This document shows, piece by piece, positions 45,692 through 53,896 of a stretch of 64,000 nt of DNA (position 1 is its first letter; each line of letters starts with the position of its first letter). The stretch lies in contig NZ_JAPEOR010000003.1 in assembly GCF_026341125.1 (NCBI RefSeq), forward strand, positions 1,178,001-1,242,000, written 5' to 3'. This stretch comes from Streptomyces sp. NBC_01142 (lineage in GTDB: Bacteria > Actinomycetota > Actinomycetes > Streptomycetales > Streptomycetaceae). The notes beneath the pieces were generated by a model. The model had not been told where the DNA came from and did no database searches. It saw only the letters and a list, made by a program, of their open reading frames with translations. Position numbers and translations under genes: made by a program.

Positions 45692-47257
45692 TCAGCCTCC
45701 GTACGTGAATTCGTTGGGCGGGCCGGTGGGCGATGTGGCCACGCCCACCGTCACGGTGACGTCCACCGTCTTCGGGACGGGCAGCCGGATCGGCACTGTC
45801 GCGGTGATCTCGGTCGCGCTGTTGACGGTGACCGTGCTCGCGGCGGTGTCCCTGAACCGGACGGTGGCCCCCTTGGCGAAGCCCGAGCCCGTGATGGTGA
45901 CCTCGTCGCCGAACTTCCCGCGGGACGGTGTGACCGCGCTGACCACCACGGGGGCTGGCCCGTCGTAGGCGAACCGTCCCAGCGGAACGGAGTGCGACGT
46001 ACCGAGTTCGGTGGTGACACGGACGTCGACGATGCCGAGCCCGACAGGAGCGGTGGCGGTGATCACCGTTCCCGACGGGGCAACGGTGAACTCGGTGCAG
46101 GGAATGGTGCCGAAGTCGATGACACTGTCCGGGGTGAATCCCGTGCCGTGGATGATGACCGGCGTGCCGCCCCGCCCGGCGGTGGGGTTCACTGCGGCCA
46201 CCACCGGCCCGGCAGGGACGGGAGTGCCGCCCAACAGGGTCAGGTACGTGGAATTGGCGTGCTGGTACGCGACCTGGCCCAGGTAATCCGCCATGGTCTC
46301 CTCGACGAGCTGCAGGTCGTACTTGGCGTAGTCCTGATTCAGAGGTGAGGGCCCGGCGTCGGGCTGGACGTAGACGTTGTTCTTCCGAAGCATGTTGAGC
46401 TCCGTCAGCAGGATCTTCACGTCCGCGTTCGCCACCGGACCCTTGTCCGCCGGGTACCAGCTCTTGGCCGTGTCCAGGTCGGACCAGGCCCGCGGGACCA
46501 CGTCGTAAGCGTTGGTGTAGGTCGCGAAAGGGCGCCATGGCCCGTTCAGGACGTATTGGGCGAAGCTCTGCAGGCCGGCGGTGGGGGCGGCGAAGGTGAC
46601 GAGGCCGAACTGCGGATTGCTCGGCGCCCAGGCCTGGGCCTGGAGGTACGGGGCCAGCATGGACGCGATGCAGCCGCCGAGGCTGTGGCCGGTCACGTAG
46701 ACCACCGGCTGGGGCGTGGACGGCGCGACCGCGAGGAGGTCGGCGAGTGCCGCCGTGAGCGTCGAGCCCGACGGGAGGGCGAGGGCAGGTCGGCCGAACT
46801 CACCCTCCAGCGCCTGCTCTGCGGGTGTTCCCGTGATGCCGCGTGCGTTGACGATCTGGGTGAACGCGGCCATGGCGCCGGCTGAGACCGCCAGGGGCAC
46901 CGGTGATCCGGTGGCGGTGAACGGCACCACCGTGCCGACGTCGAGGTCCTCCATCGTGTCGATCGGACTGTCGACCGTGCCGCGGACCACCACGGCGAAC
47001 TGGTTCGAGCCGTCGACGGTCTGGGCGATGTAGGCCATGTTCGCGTTGTCCGGGCTGAGCCCCAGCCACACCATCCGCCACACGCCACCCGTGTCGATGG
47101 AGGGGTCGTTCAGCTGCGTCCCGATACCGCGCACGATGCGCAGGGCATGCCCGTTCTGAGTCTCCCCCGAGGGGCGCGGGGTCGCCGCGGTGGCGGCGAT
47201 CGCGGCGAGGGTCATGGTCTGGGCGCCGGTCAGAAACGTCTGGGTCACCTGCGTCAT
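45692..47257 (-). CDS. class 3 lipase-like hydrolase with two IPT/TIG domains
   Basis: 521 residues from ATG 47257 (AAGGAG upstream). Residues ~30-330 form an alpha/beta hydrolase of the lipase class 3 type. The nucleophile elbow is VVYVTGHSLGGCIASML, with the Ser in GHSLGG, followed by GLVTFAAPTAGLQSFAQYVL and NAYDVVPRAW carrying a candidate Asp. Residues ~345-520 are two IPT/TIG Ig-like units (VNPTAGRGGTPVIIHGTGFT, VTPSRGKFGDEVTITGSGFA). No classical signal peptide is visible (MTQVTQTFLTGAQTMTLAAI), so export is uncertain. The substrate is unknown. Confidence 0.88.
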   Translation of the reverse strand: MTQVTQTFLTGAQTMTLAAIAATAATPRPSGETQNGHALRIVRGIGTQLNDPSIDTGGVWRMVWLGLSPDNANMAYIAQTVDGSNQFAVVVRGTVDSPIDTMEDLDVGTVVPFTATGSPVPLAVSAGAMAAFTQIVNARGITGTPAEQALEGEFGRPALALPSGSTLTAALADLLAVAPSTPQPVVYVTGHSLGGCIASMLAPYLQAQAWAPSNPQFGLVTFAAPTAGLQSFAQYVLNGPWRPFATYTNAYDVVPRAWSDLDTAKSWYPADKGPVANADVKILLTELNMLRKNNVYVQPDAGPSPLNQDYAKYDLQLVEETMADYLGQVAYQHANSTYLTLLGGTPVPAGPVVAAVNPTAGRGGTPVIIHGTGFTPDSVIDFGTIPCTEFTVAPSGTVITATAPVGLGIVDVRVTTELGTSHSVPLGRFAYDGPAPVVVSAVTPSRGKFGDEVTITGSGFAKGATVRFRDTAASTVTVNSATEITATVPIRLPVPKTVDVTVTVGVATSPTGPPNEFTYGG

Positions 47258-47401
47258 CGTGCTCCTTGCATGTCACCGGGGCCGGGCGGCCGCTTCGCGC
47301 GCATCTGGGGGAGCACGTCCCTGGACCGGTGTCCGGGCCTCACTCCTGGAGTCGCATTGATGTTATTCATCCCGCTTGGTGATGTCTGGACCCGCGAGAC
47401 T

Positions 47402-47761
47402 TCACGGCTCTGCGGGGCTGCGGATTTCAGGCTCCTGGCCCAATCCCGCACCGGGCCGCCGGATCGGCCTCGGCCGGCTAGCCCCGGCCGGTGCGGCCGA
47501 CGGTTCGGCGCAGCCCGGCGCCTCTGCCGGCCGGCCCTGTTCGAGAGAGGCGGTAAAGCTACCGGCCACGTTCTGGACCCGGTCTCGTTCACCGGCGGCG
47601 AGGAGGTCGAGCAGAAGCCCGCGGATCCTCGCGATCACAAATGTGGCCGTGCGCGCCGCTGCTGCCGGGTCGGTGTCCGGTCCTTGCGCGTCGCGCAGGA
47701 TTTCACCAAGTCCGACCGGCGACGCGCCACCCAGGACCAGGAGCTGGGCGGCGCGCCACAT
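47402..47761 (-). pseudogene. TetR-type C-terminal fragment
   Basis: The minus frame shows TATFVIARIRGLLLDLLAAG then ERDRVQNVAGSFTASLE, like the last helices of TetR/AcrR repressors with their RGLLLDLLATGD segment. The DNA-binding N-terminus is missing, and sequence before and after is not recognisable. Confidence 0.4.
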
Positions 47762-47803
47762 TGCAAGAGGACGAACGCTGCATGATGCGGCACCTGGAGC
47801 GGC

Positions 47804-47847
47804 CGGGGTGGCTGACCTGCCCAGCCCTGGGCAGGTCAGCCACCCCG
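47804..47847. terminator. perfect 20-bp stem hairpin
   Basis: CGGGGTGGCTGACCTGCCCA (47804-47823) and its exact inverse (47828-47847) flank the loop GCCC. It is a very strong bidirectional terminator, but no intact gene now ends at it. It may have served the TetR-type gene or a lost neighbour. Confidence 0.8.
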
Positions 47848-48468
47848 AAGGCAGTCCGGAACCCCGGTGGCGCGGTAGACGACCCAGTCACCACGGGCAG
47901 CCTGCCGAGGCACTTTGCGGCGCTCGCATCAATGACCATCTGTGAGAGTTCTGCGAGAGACCCGAGAGCCCGACCCGTTTCCGCAGGTGGCCGTTGGTGA
48001 AAGTCCCCTCAGAACCTGCATGTTGTGCGACGGGGTTCTGAGGGCAGCCCCCACCCTGAAGAACACTCGAGGGCTTGGGCGATGCCCGACACCCCACTTC
48101 CCGACCGAGATCACTTGCTCAGCTCGACGAGACGACCCGGGAGGGGAGACGAGAACAGGTCCGTCTCACCCGAGCCGGGATGAGCCTGAGCCCAGACCTG
48201 TGGACGATCGGCCAAACCACCCCCACAACGGCTGCCGTCATCCAGCGGGACGGGACGGCACGACCCTGGCAGACGTCCCCCAAGACGGGTTCTCCCACCA
48301 GCCAGCTGTTATCAGGCTTCGGAGGTGGCCTATGGCGAGGACGGCGACCAGAGCGCTCAGCCGCGACCAGCGCGTCCAGCTGCCGGCGGCGCCCATCTGC
48401 CCTCCGGCATCGCGCCGTTGGGCGCGGTGGACACTGGCCATCAGTTGCTTACCGGGACCCACCGCACG
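47848..48468. other. intergenic stretch without supported genes
   Basis: Frames here on both strands are long only because stop codons are rare in this composition. I see no family-like content, start signal or repeat. Confidence 0.45.
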
Positions 48469-48810
48469 TCAGGAACTGCACAGCCTGCCGGTATACCAGG
48501 CGTTGCGGTACTCGAAGGCCCAGCCCAGGCGGGTCTCGCCGGGGTCGACGCACCTGTTCGTGTCGATACCTCCGACAGCGTCGAGCCGAATCTGGATACG
48601 CGATCCGTCTGTGGTGCAGTGGTTGTACCAGGCGAAGCCTCCGGACTCGGAGTACCCGCACGGTTTGGCCAGGGCCTGCTCACTGGCCTGCGTCGCCGCA
48701 CCGGCGGGCCCGGCCGTCGTCATCAAGGCCTGAATCGTTGCGCCGGCCAGCGCCACCCATCGCCTCCTGAGCCGTGCCGCACCGATGCCGTGTTGCGTTT
48801 CGTTCCTCAC
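48469..48810 (-). CDS. small secreted Cys-rich protein (DUF6355-like)
   Basis: 113 residues from GTG 48810 (GGGGTGAGA upstream). A signal peptide (RLRRRWVALAGATIQALMTT then AGPAGAAT) is followed by a mature domain of ~75 residues with four cysteines: KPCGYSESGGFAWYNHC, TNRCVDPGETRLGW, WYTGRLCSS. The CGY...WYNHC...C...LC spacing resembles DUF6355 proteins, which are annotated near natural-product genes but whose role is unsettled. Two disulfides are probable. No biosynthetic genes are adjacent. Confidence 0.75.
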   Translation of the reverse strand: MRNETQHGIGAARLRRRWVALAGATIQALMTTAGPAGAATQASEQALAKPCGYSESGGFAWYNHCTTDGSRIQIRLDAVGGIDTNRCVDPGETRLGWAFEYRNAWYTGRLCSS

Positions 48811-48999
48811 GCTCTCACCCCGTTCGTGACGTTAGGTCATGGACCTGCTACCCATACGTTGGCGGCATCAGTCGGGTGCGAGGGCGCGAACAGAGTGTCG
48901 ACCGCCCTCAGGGACGGGCGAGGGTGCAGTCGCTGGATCAGGTCGTCGTGGCCGGCATACACCGCGATGCCGCGGGCTGCGGCTGAGATGGCCAGAGCC

Positions 49000-49141
49000 A
49001 AGATCCTGTGGGGACAGCAGGTGGCGCGGCAGGAGAAGGACGTCCTCGACGGCTTCCTCGGCGAGGATCGGGGTGCCGGCGGCGATCCGGCCGAGCAGGA
49101 GGACGTGGGCCAGTGCGGCGTGCTTGGGGCGGGCCCCAAGG
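49000..49141 (-). pseudogene. LexA/S24 core-domain relic
   Basis: Minus strand: HAALAHVLLLGRIAAGTPIL, AEEAVEDVLLLPRHLLSP. This matches the start of the LexA catalytic domain (VPLVGRIAAGGPILAEE then VEDxFPLPRxLV). The self-cleavage Ser-Lys part and the DNA-binding domain are missing. 48811-48999 and 49142-49363 hold nothing else I can support. Confidence 0.6.
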
Positions 49142-49363
49142 CACTTGGGGAGGCGAAGACGATCGTCCTGACGAGTCCGGGTAGGGGCGCGAGCAGCGGG
49201 TGCACGATCAGTCCATGGCCGACGTGTAGCGGAACGGCGGCCTCGACGAGCAATGAGGCAGTTTCGCCCACTGAGTCGGCAGCCCGCCGCCTGTGGGGCG
49301 GGGGACCCTGAGAGCGGACCTGCGGAGGTCGGCCGACCTCCCCTTCGGCTCGGGCTCGGGTGC

Positions 49364-49464
49364 TGTCAAAACTCGTGAACATCACCCGACCGTGGATCGG
49401 AGTGCATCCCAAACCCGTGAACAACCGCTGCCACGACCCGGGTTCTGGCACAACTTCTGTGGAG
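49364..49464 (+). repeat. dispersed ~100-bp repeat, copy B
   Basis: Reads GTCAAAACTCGTGAACATCA, then CCGACCGTGGAT, CATCCCAAACCCGTGAACAA, and ends GGGTTCTGGCACAACTTCTG-TGGAG. It is a close relative of copy C (same words in the same order), about 85% by eye. It contains two CGTGAACA words 37 bp apart. Confidence 0.85.
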
Positions 49465-49717
49465 GGGTCACGTTGAATGACGAATAGGCCCGTCCGGGCG
49501 GCTTGGCAACTTGCCCAAGCGTTGCGCCGACTTCACCGCCTTGTGCGACGCCCTCGACCCGGTCGGCGGTTCGCCACCCCGTACCTGGACCGCGTCCTCG
49601 GCCCGGCCCCGTAGGCGCCGGTCCGGCCGACCACGTGCCGGGTATTGCTCAGCACACCGTCCAGTGGTGCCGGGCGGGCACCGTCTGCACGCATCGCAGC
49701 GGGCAGCCGGTGCATCT

Positions 49718-50743
49718 CTACGGCCCGGGGGCGGCCCGGCCGCCGGGCGCACCGGGGCTGCGGCCAGGCGGGGCCGTGTCCCGCGGTGGTGTCGACCTGG
49801 CATAGCGCTCCGCCAGCTCTCGCAGGTGGGCGACCAGTTCCGGGGGTCCGGTCACGGTGAAGTCGTAACCGAGCATCCCGAGGTGCGCGGCGAGGCTGTC
49901 CAGCGAATCGGCGCCCGTGTCCAGCACACACACAGTGGCATCCACCGCCTCCACCACTCCTACCGCCGGATTGATCCGCTCCAGAACGGCGGCGGCCGGG
50001 GCGTGCACCGTCACCCGGGCCCTGTGCCGCCACGCGGCAGCGGACGCCTTGCCCGCGACGTACACCGCCGCGTCGCCACCGGGGTCCTCCCGGGGCGTGA
50101 ACCGCGGACCCGACGGCGTATGCGGCGTGAGGCGGTCCACCCGGAAGATGCGCCAGTCGTCACGGTCGACATCCCAGGCCACGAGGTACCAGCGGCGACC
50201 CCAGTTGACGACGCGCTGGGGCTCCACCAGGCGGCGGGTCACCGCCCCCGCGTGGTCGCGGTAGGACAGGCGCAGCCGCTCACGGTCCCGGCACGCCGCC
50301 GTCAGCGTCATCAGAACCTCGGTGTCGACAGCCGGGGACGGCCGGTCGGCAGGCACCGGGGCCGTGTACTGCTGCAGGGCCCGCACCCGCCGCCGCAACC
50401 GCGACGGCAGCACCTGCTCCAGCTTGGCCAGTGCCCGCAGCGACACCTCTTCCGCCCCGGCCATCGCCCCCTGCGCCACGGTGCGTACGGCCACGGTGAC
50501 CGCGACCGCCTCGTCGTCGTCCAGCAGCAGCGGCGGCATCGCGGCCCCGGCGGCCAGCCGGTAGCCGCCGGCAGGCCCGCGGCTCGCATCGACCGGATAG
50601 CCCAGCTCGCGCAGCCGCTCGATGTCGTTGCGCACGGTCCGGCCGCTCACCCCGAGCCGCTCGGCGAGCTCGGAGCCCGGCCACTCGCGCGGCGACTGGA
50701 GCAGGGAAAGGAGCTTGAGAAGGCGTGCGGACGTTTCCAGCAT
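49718..50743 (-). CDS. YafY-type HTH/WYL-domain regulator
   Basis: 341 residues from ATG 50743 (344 from GTG 50752). HTH_11 domain at the N-terminus (MLETSARLLKLLSLLQSPRE, LAERLGVSGRTVRNDIERLR, ELGYPVDASRGPAGGYRL). The WYL domain is at ~140-240 (LRLSYRDHAGAVTRRLVEPQ, WYLVAWDVDRDDWRIFRVDR). WYL domains bind small ligands or nucleic acid and modulate repression. It is divergent from an epoxide hydrolase-like gene with a TAGGAA palindrome in the 63-bp gap. Bases 49465-49717 hold only the low-complexity end of this gene's neighbourhood. Confidence 0.92.
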   Translation of the reverse strand: MLETSARLLKLLSLLQSPREWPGSELAERLGVSGRTVRNDIERLRELGYPVDASRGPAGGYRLAAGAAMPPLLLDDDEAVAVTVAVRTVAQGAMAGAEEVSLRALAKLEQVLPSRLRRRVRALQQYTAPVPADRPSPAVDTEVLMTLTAACRDRERLRLSYRDHAGAVTRRLVEPQRVVNWGRRWYLVAWDVDRDDWRIFRVDRLTPHTPSGPRFTPREDPGGDAAVYVAGKASAAAWRHRARVTVHAPAAAVLERINPAVGVVEAVDATVCVLDTGADSLDSLAAHLGMLGYDFTVTGPPELVAHLRELAERYARSTPPRDTAPPGRSPGAPGGRAAPGP

Positions 50744-50765
50744 GACAGGCACTCTGCCCTCTTAT

Positions 50766-50784
50766 TAGGAAAGAAATCTTCCTA
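50766..50784. promoter_or_regulatory. candidate operator between WYL regulator and epoxide hydrolase
   Basis: TAGGAA (50766-50771) and TTCCTA (50779-50784) are inverted around 7 bp in an AT-rich patch, and TATAAA (50783-50788) overlaps the right arm as a possible -10 for the hydrolase gene. Confidence 0.6.
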
Positions 50785-50806
50785 TAAACGCCCTAGAGTT
50801 CTTCCC

Positions 50807-52000
50807 ATGGAGACCAACAGCAACGCCGCAGCCGTGACCGCCCCGCACACCGGCGCCACCCCGGACGGCGACGAAATCCGCCCCTTCCGGATCGACATCC
50901 CGCAGGCCGAACTCGATGACCTGCGTTACCGCCTGACCCACGCTCGCTGGGGCGCCGGCGTTCCGGGCGCGGACGGCTGGGAGCGCGGTGTCCCCGCCAC
51001 GTACCTGAAGGACTTGGCTGCCTACTGGGCCGATGGCTTCGACTGGCGCAAGGCGGAGGCCCGACTGAACGAGTTCCCGCAGTACGTCACCTCGGTCGAC
51101 GGTCAGGACATCCACTTCGCCCATGTCCGTTCCACCGCTCCCGACGCCCTCCCGCTGCTCCTGATCCATGACTGGCCCGGCTCGTTCGTCCAGTTCACCG
51201 ACGTCATCGAGGCTCTGTCGCAGACATTCCACGTTGTTGTCACCTCCACGCCCGGCATCGGCTTCTCCGGCCCCCTGTCCTCCACCGGCTGGAACACGGG
51301 CCGTATCGCCGGTGCCTTCACCACTCTCATGGCCCGTCTCGGCTACGACCGCTACGGCGTGCAGGGCAACGGCGGCGGTGCCTGGATCGCCGGCGAGATG
51401 GGCAGGATCGCCCCCAACCACGTAGTGGGTGTCCACCTGAACGGCCTGGTCACCTTTCCGTCGGACGACCCTGCCGACTTCGCGGATCTCACCGAGTCCG
51501 AGCAGACCCGGCTCCAGCGACTGCAGGACTTCCGTGACAACAAGATGGGCTTCAACATCATCCAGTCGACCCGCCCCGACACGGTCGCTCACGGCCTGCA
51601 CGATTCGCCGGTCGGCCAGCTCGCCTGGATCGTGGAGAAGTTCAAGGAGTGGACGGACCCGGCGAACGAACTCCCCGAGGACGCCGTTGACCGCGACACC
51701 CTGCTGACCAACGTCAGCGTCTACTGGTTCACTGCAACCGCTGGTTCATCCGCCCACCTGTACTACGAGATGGCGCACGACCCGGCCGCCTGGGCGCCGA
51801 AAGCAACCGGCACGGTCCCGACCGCCGTGGCCGTCGCCCTGCCCACCGACGTTGCGATCCGCCGCTTCGCCGAACGCGACCATCACGTGGTGCGCTGGAC
51901 CGAATTCGAGCACGGCGGCAACTTCCTCTCGCTGGAACAGCCGACCCTGCTGGTCCAGGACGTCCGCGAGTTCTTTGCGACCCTCATCCGCACCACGTAG
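50807..52000 (+). CDS. epoxide hydrolase-like alpha/beta hydrolase
   Basis: 397 residues from ATG 50807. The N-terminal EHN domain (IRPFRIDIPQAELDDLRYRL, VPATYLKDLAAYWADGFDWR) is typical of microsomal-type epoxide hydrolases. The alpha/beta core has the oxyanion HDWPGSFVQFTDVIEAL (HGWPG-like). Near 178 the nucleophile position reads GVQGNGGGAWIAGEMGR, where family members have GGDWG; Gly-Gly replaces the catalytic Asp-Trp context. The C-terminus keeps EHGGNFLSLEQP (His region). The altered nucleophile motif raises doubt about epoxide hydrolysis; another hydrolase activity is possible. Regulation by the divergent WYL protein is likely. Confidence 0.88.
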   Translation: METNSNAAAVTAPHTGATPDGDEIRPFRIDIPQAELDDLRYRLTHARWGAGVPGADGWERGVPATYLKDLAAYWADGFDWRKAEARLNEFPQYVTSVDGQDIHFAHVRSTAPDALPLLLIHDWPGSFVQFTDVIEALSQTFHVVVTSTPGIGFSGPLSSTGWNTGRIAGAFTTLMARLGYDRYGVQGNGGGAWIAGEMGRIAPNHVVGVHLNGLVTFPSDDPADFADLTESEQTRLQRLQDFRDNKMGFNIIQSTRPDTVAHGLHDSPVGQLAWIVEKFKEWTDPANELPEDAVDRDTLLTNVSVYWFTATAGSSAHLYYEMAHDPAAWAPKATGTVPTAVAVALPTDVAIRRFAERDHHVVRWTEFEHGGNFLSLEQPTLLVQDVREFFATLIRTT

Positions 52001-52384
52001 TCCTCACACACAACCGTCGGAGGGGCCGCCACCGACCCGCGCCCCCGCCCCCCGGGCAGCCACCGCAAGGCGGCCCGGGCCACGGGCTCCCGGGGACCCT
52101 GGCGCCCAAACGCACGGGGCCATCCGGAGGCCCGGGGCACTGTCCCCTCCGCGGACACATGTAGGTGAACGGTCAATCACCGCGCCGTGTACGGGAAGTA
52201 CGCGCTGCTGAGCCCCGCCGCCGCGCTGCTGCCCCATCTCGACGACGGGCCGCAGCGTCCGGTGCGGCTCCGGCGACATCAGCCCGCTCGTCCAGAGCAC
52301 CTACGCGGACGGCCGTATCGGGCCGGAGAGCTGGGGCGGGGGATGGACGAGGCACACATCCGGTACGAACTAAGGGGCGGGGAC
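52001..52384. other. intergenic stretch, possible decayed 5' part of a nuclease gene
   Basis: Scattered plus-strand words (GDISPLVQSTYADGRIGPES around 52275-52340) may belong to the relic that follows, but I see no continuous frame. Confidence 0.35.
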
Positions 52385-52640
52385 GTGGCTGGTCGCGGTG
52401 ACGGCGCGGACGAACCGGTCCGAGATGGATCAGGATCCGGCGAAGTGGCTGCCGCCGACTGCGGCTGCGCACTGCCGGTATGCGGGGGAGTGGGTGGCCA
52501 CCTGGCTCCGCCGGTAGCTGGCCGCAGACACCGGCGAGTTGGAAGCCTTGATGGTATTCGCCGACGGGCCTGGCGAGACACCGTTGTCCAGTACACGCCC
52601 GCATCCTGGAGGCTGTCCGCCCGGGACTGGGTGGTGCGGA
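52385..52640 (+). pseudogene. HNH (DUF1524/GmrSD-type) nuclease C-terminal relic
   Basis: TWLVAVTARTNRSEMDQDPA, KWLPPTAAAHCRYAGEWVAT then WLR-stop-LAADTGELEALMVFA. Actinobacterial secreted or restriction-type HNH proteins end with TNRSKGDxDPAxWLPP then CxYVxxWVAxKxRW. The usual Trp in that last position is a TAG here, and the His-containing catalytic motif upstream is lost. Confidence 0.6.
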
Positions 52641-52932
52641 GCCCCGGTGGTCTCAGGTGTCGAGGCTGCCGGAGCCCTACTGGGCTGATGACCACCCTTG
52701 CTCGGTGCTGTGACGATGGCTGGTGCTTGCCACGGGTCAGGTCGTTCGTCCACCGGTTTCGCCTGCGCGCGCTCCACCATGGTCCACGCACCGGGGCAGT
52801 CCAGGCCAGCGCGCTTCTGGCGATGCTGCGTCGTACGGTCACGGTGCCCGCTCAGTCAGGGCAGCGGTCAAACGGCGGTCCCGTGTCCAGGGCTTGCTGC
52901 CTGCTGGGGATTTGCCGACTCGCCATGGTGTT

Positions 52933-53001
52933 CCTCGTCCGACCGTTGGGAACCCGCGGTTGGCTTTGATCGCGAGTCGTGGTTCTGGCTCAACTTCTGT
53001 G
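52933..53001 (+). repeat. dispersed repeat, copy D (short)
   Basis: Contains CCGACCGTTGGGAACCCG and ends GAGTCGTGGTTCTGGCTCAA-CTTCTGTG, matching the last third of copies A-C. It faces the inverted copy C across the small membrane protein gene. Confidence 0.7.
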
Positions 53002-53105
53002 ATCCGGATGCGGAACGTGACCGAGTGGCCCCGGGTGGTGAACAGACCGCTGGTTGTTCGCACCCGACTCTTCTCGCAACGTCGTTACTCGGTCAGGCTC
53101 CCTGT

Positions 53106-53645
53106 ATGGACGCATCAGTATGGGTAGGGGCGGTGTTCGGCCTCGTGGGCACTGGGGTCGGAGGGGCACTTTCGATCTGGTCCACAGTCATGACTCAGCG
53201 GCAGCATGCAGTTCAGGCGCGTCAGGAGCAACGGGAGGCGCGTGCGTCCACGGCGATTGAGGAGGTGCTGACTGAGCTATTCGAAGTTCAGCGCGACGCT
53301 CGTCGAGCTGGCCCTGACGATGAGGCGCGGAGGCATCTGCTTCATGAGCGCGTGCTGAACGTGCAAGTCTTGATGCAGCGCGTTCCCGACGCTGATCTTC
53401 GTACCCGGGTGCGGGAAGACACGTTGTTCATGCCTCTCTTGCCTTCTGGCGACTCAAGAACCTGGGAAGAGCGGCGGGTCGACAGGATGTACCTCTGTGC
53501 TGACGCCATCGCCTGCCTGGGCGCCTGTCTTCGCGGTGAACCGCTGCCTCCGCGTACGGACAGGGTCGAGGCGATGCGCGCCTTGTGGCCGTACTCTGAC
53601 GTCGGTTCGGATAGGGAAACGTTCCTCTACGAAGCGGAGGACTAG
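53106..53645 (+). CDS. small membrane-anchored coiled-coil protein, unknown
   Basis: 179 residues from ATG 53106. One N-terminal membrane helix (VWVGAVFGLVGTGVGGALSI) is followed by a Gln/Arg/Glu-rich coiled coil (QRQHAVQARQEQREARASTA, IEEVLTELFEVQRDARR), then a globular helical part ending REDTLFMPLLPSGDSRTWEE and YLCADAIACLGACLRGE. This layout, a single helix plus cytoplasmic coiled coil, is common in small Streptomyces proteins of unknown role. It is bracketed by inverted copies D and C of the dispersed repeat, so it may have moved as a cassette. Confidence 0.72.
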   Translation: MDASVWVGAVFGLVGTGVGGALSIWSTVMTQRQHAVQARQEQREARASTAIEEVLTELFEVQRDARRAGPDDEARRHLLHERVLNVQVLMQRVPDADLRTRVREDTLFMPLLPSGDSRTWEERRVDRMYLCADAIACLGACLRGEPLPPRTDRVEAMRALWPYSDVGSDRETFLYEAED

Positions 53646-53775
53646 GGAAGCCGGGCCCCAGGGCCGAACTGCGACCTGCTCCACCGGGGCGCTCATGCCC
53701 CCAGGTGATGACGCAGCCAACACATACGGGTCGATCCCACAGTCCCGACGCGCGGCCGTGACCCCGTGCGCGCGC

Positions 53776-53874
53776 TCCACAGAAGTTGAGCCAGAACCCG
53801 AGTCGTGAAGTCGGTCGTTCACGGGTTTGGGAGGCGTCCGAATCCACGGTCGGGCGATGTTCACGGGTTTTGAC
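53776..53874 (-). repeat. dispersed ~100-bp repeat, copy C (inverted)
   Basis: On the minus strand it reads GTCAAAACCCGTGAACATCG, CCCGACCGTGGATTCGGAC, CCTCCCAAACCCGTGAACGA and ends CTCGGGTTCTGGCTCAACTT-CTGTGGAG. Closest to copy B. It lies 22 bp past the end of the flavohaemoprotein gene region boundary. Confidence 0.85.
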
Positions 53875-53896
53875 CCTCACTATGCATGACGCGGTC

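Noticed and set aside
47942..48733. A 263-codon plus-strand frame
   Set aside because: It overlaps the small secreted protein on the other strand, has no recognisable domain and codon use unlike neighbouring genes.
52187..52969. A 260-codon plus-strand frame
   Set aside because: It overlaps the HNH relic in a different frame; the HNH frame carries the family-like residues.
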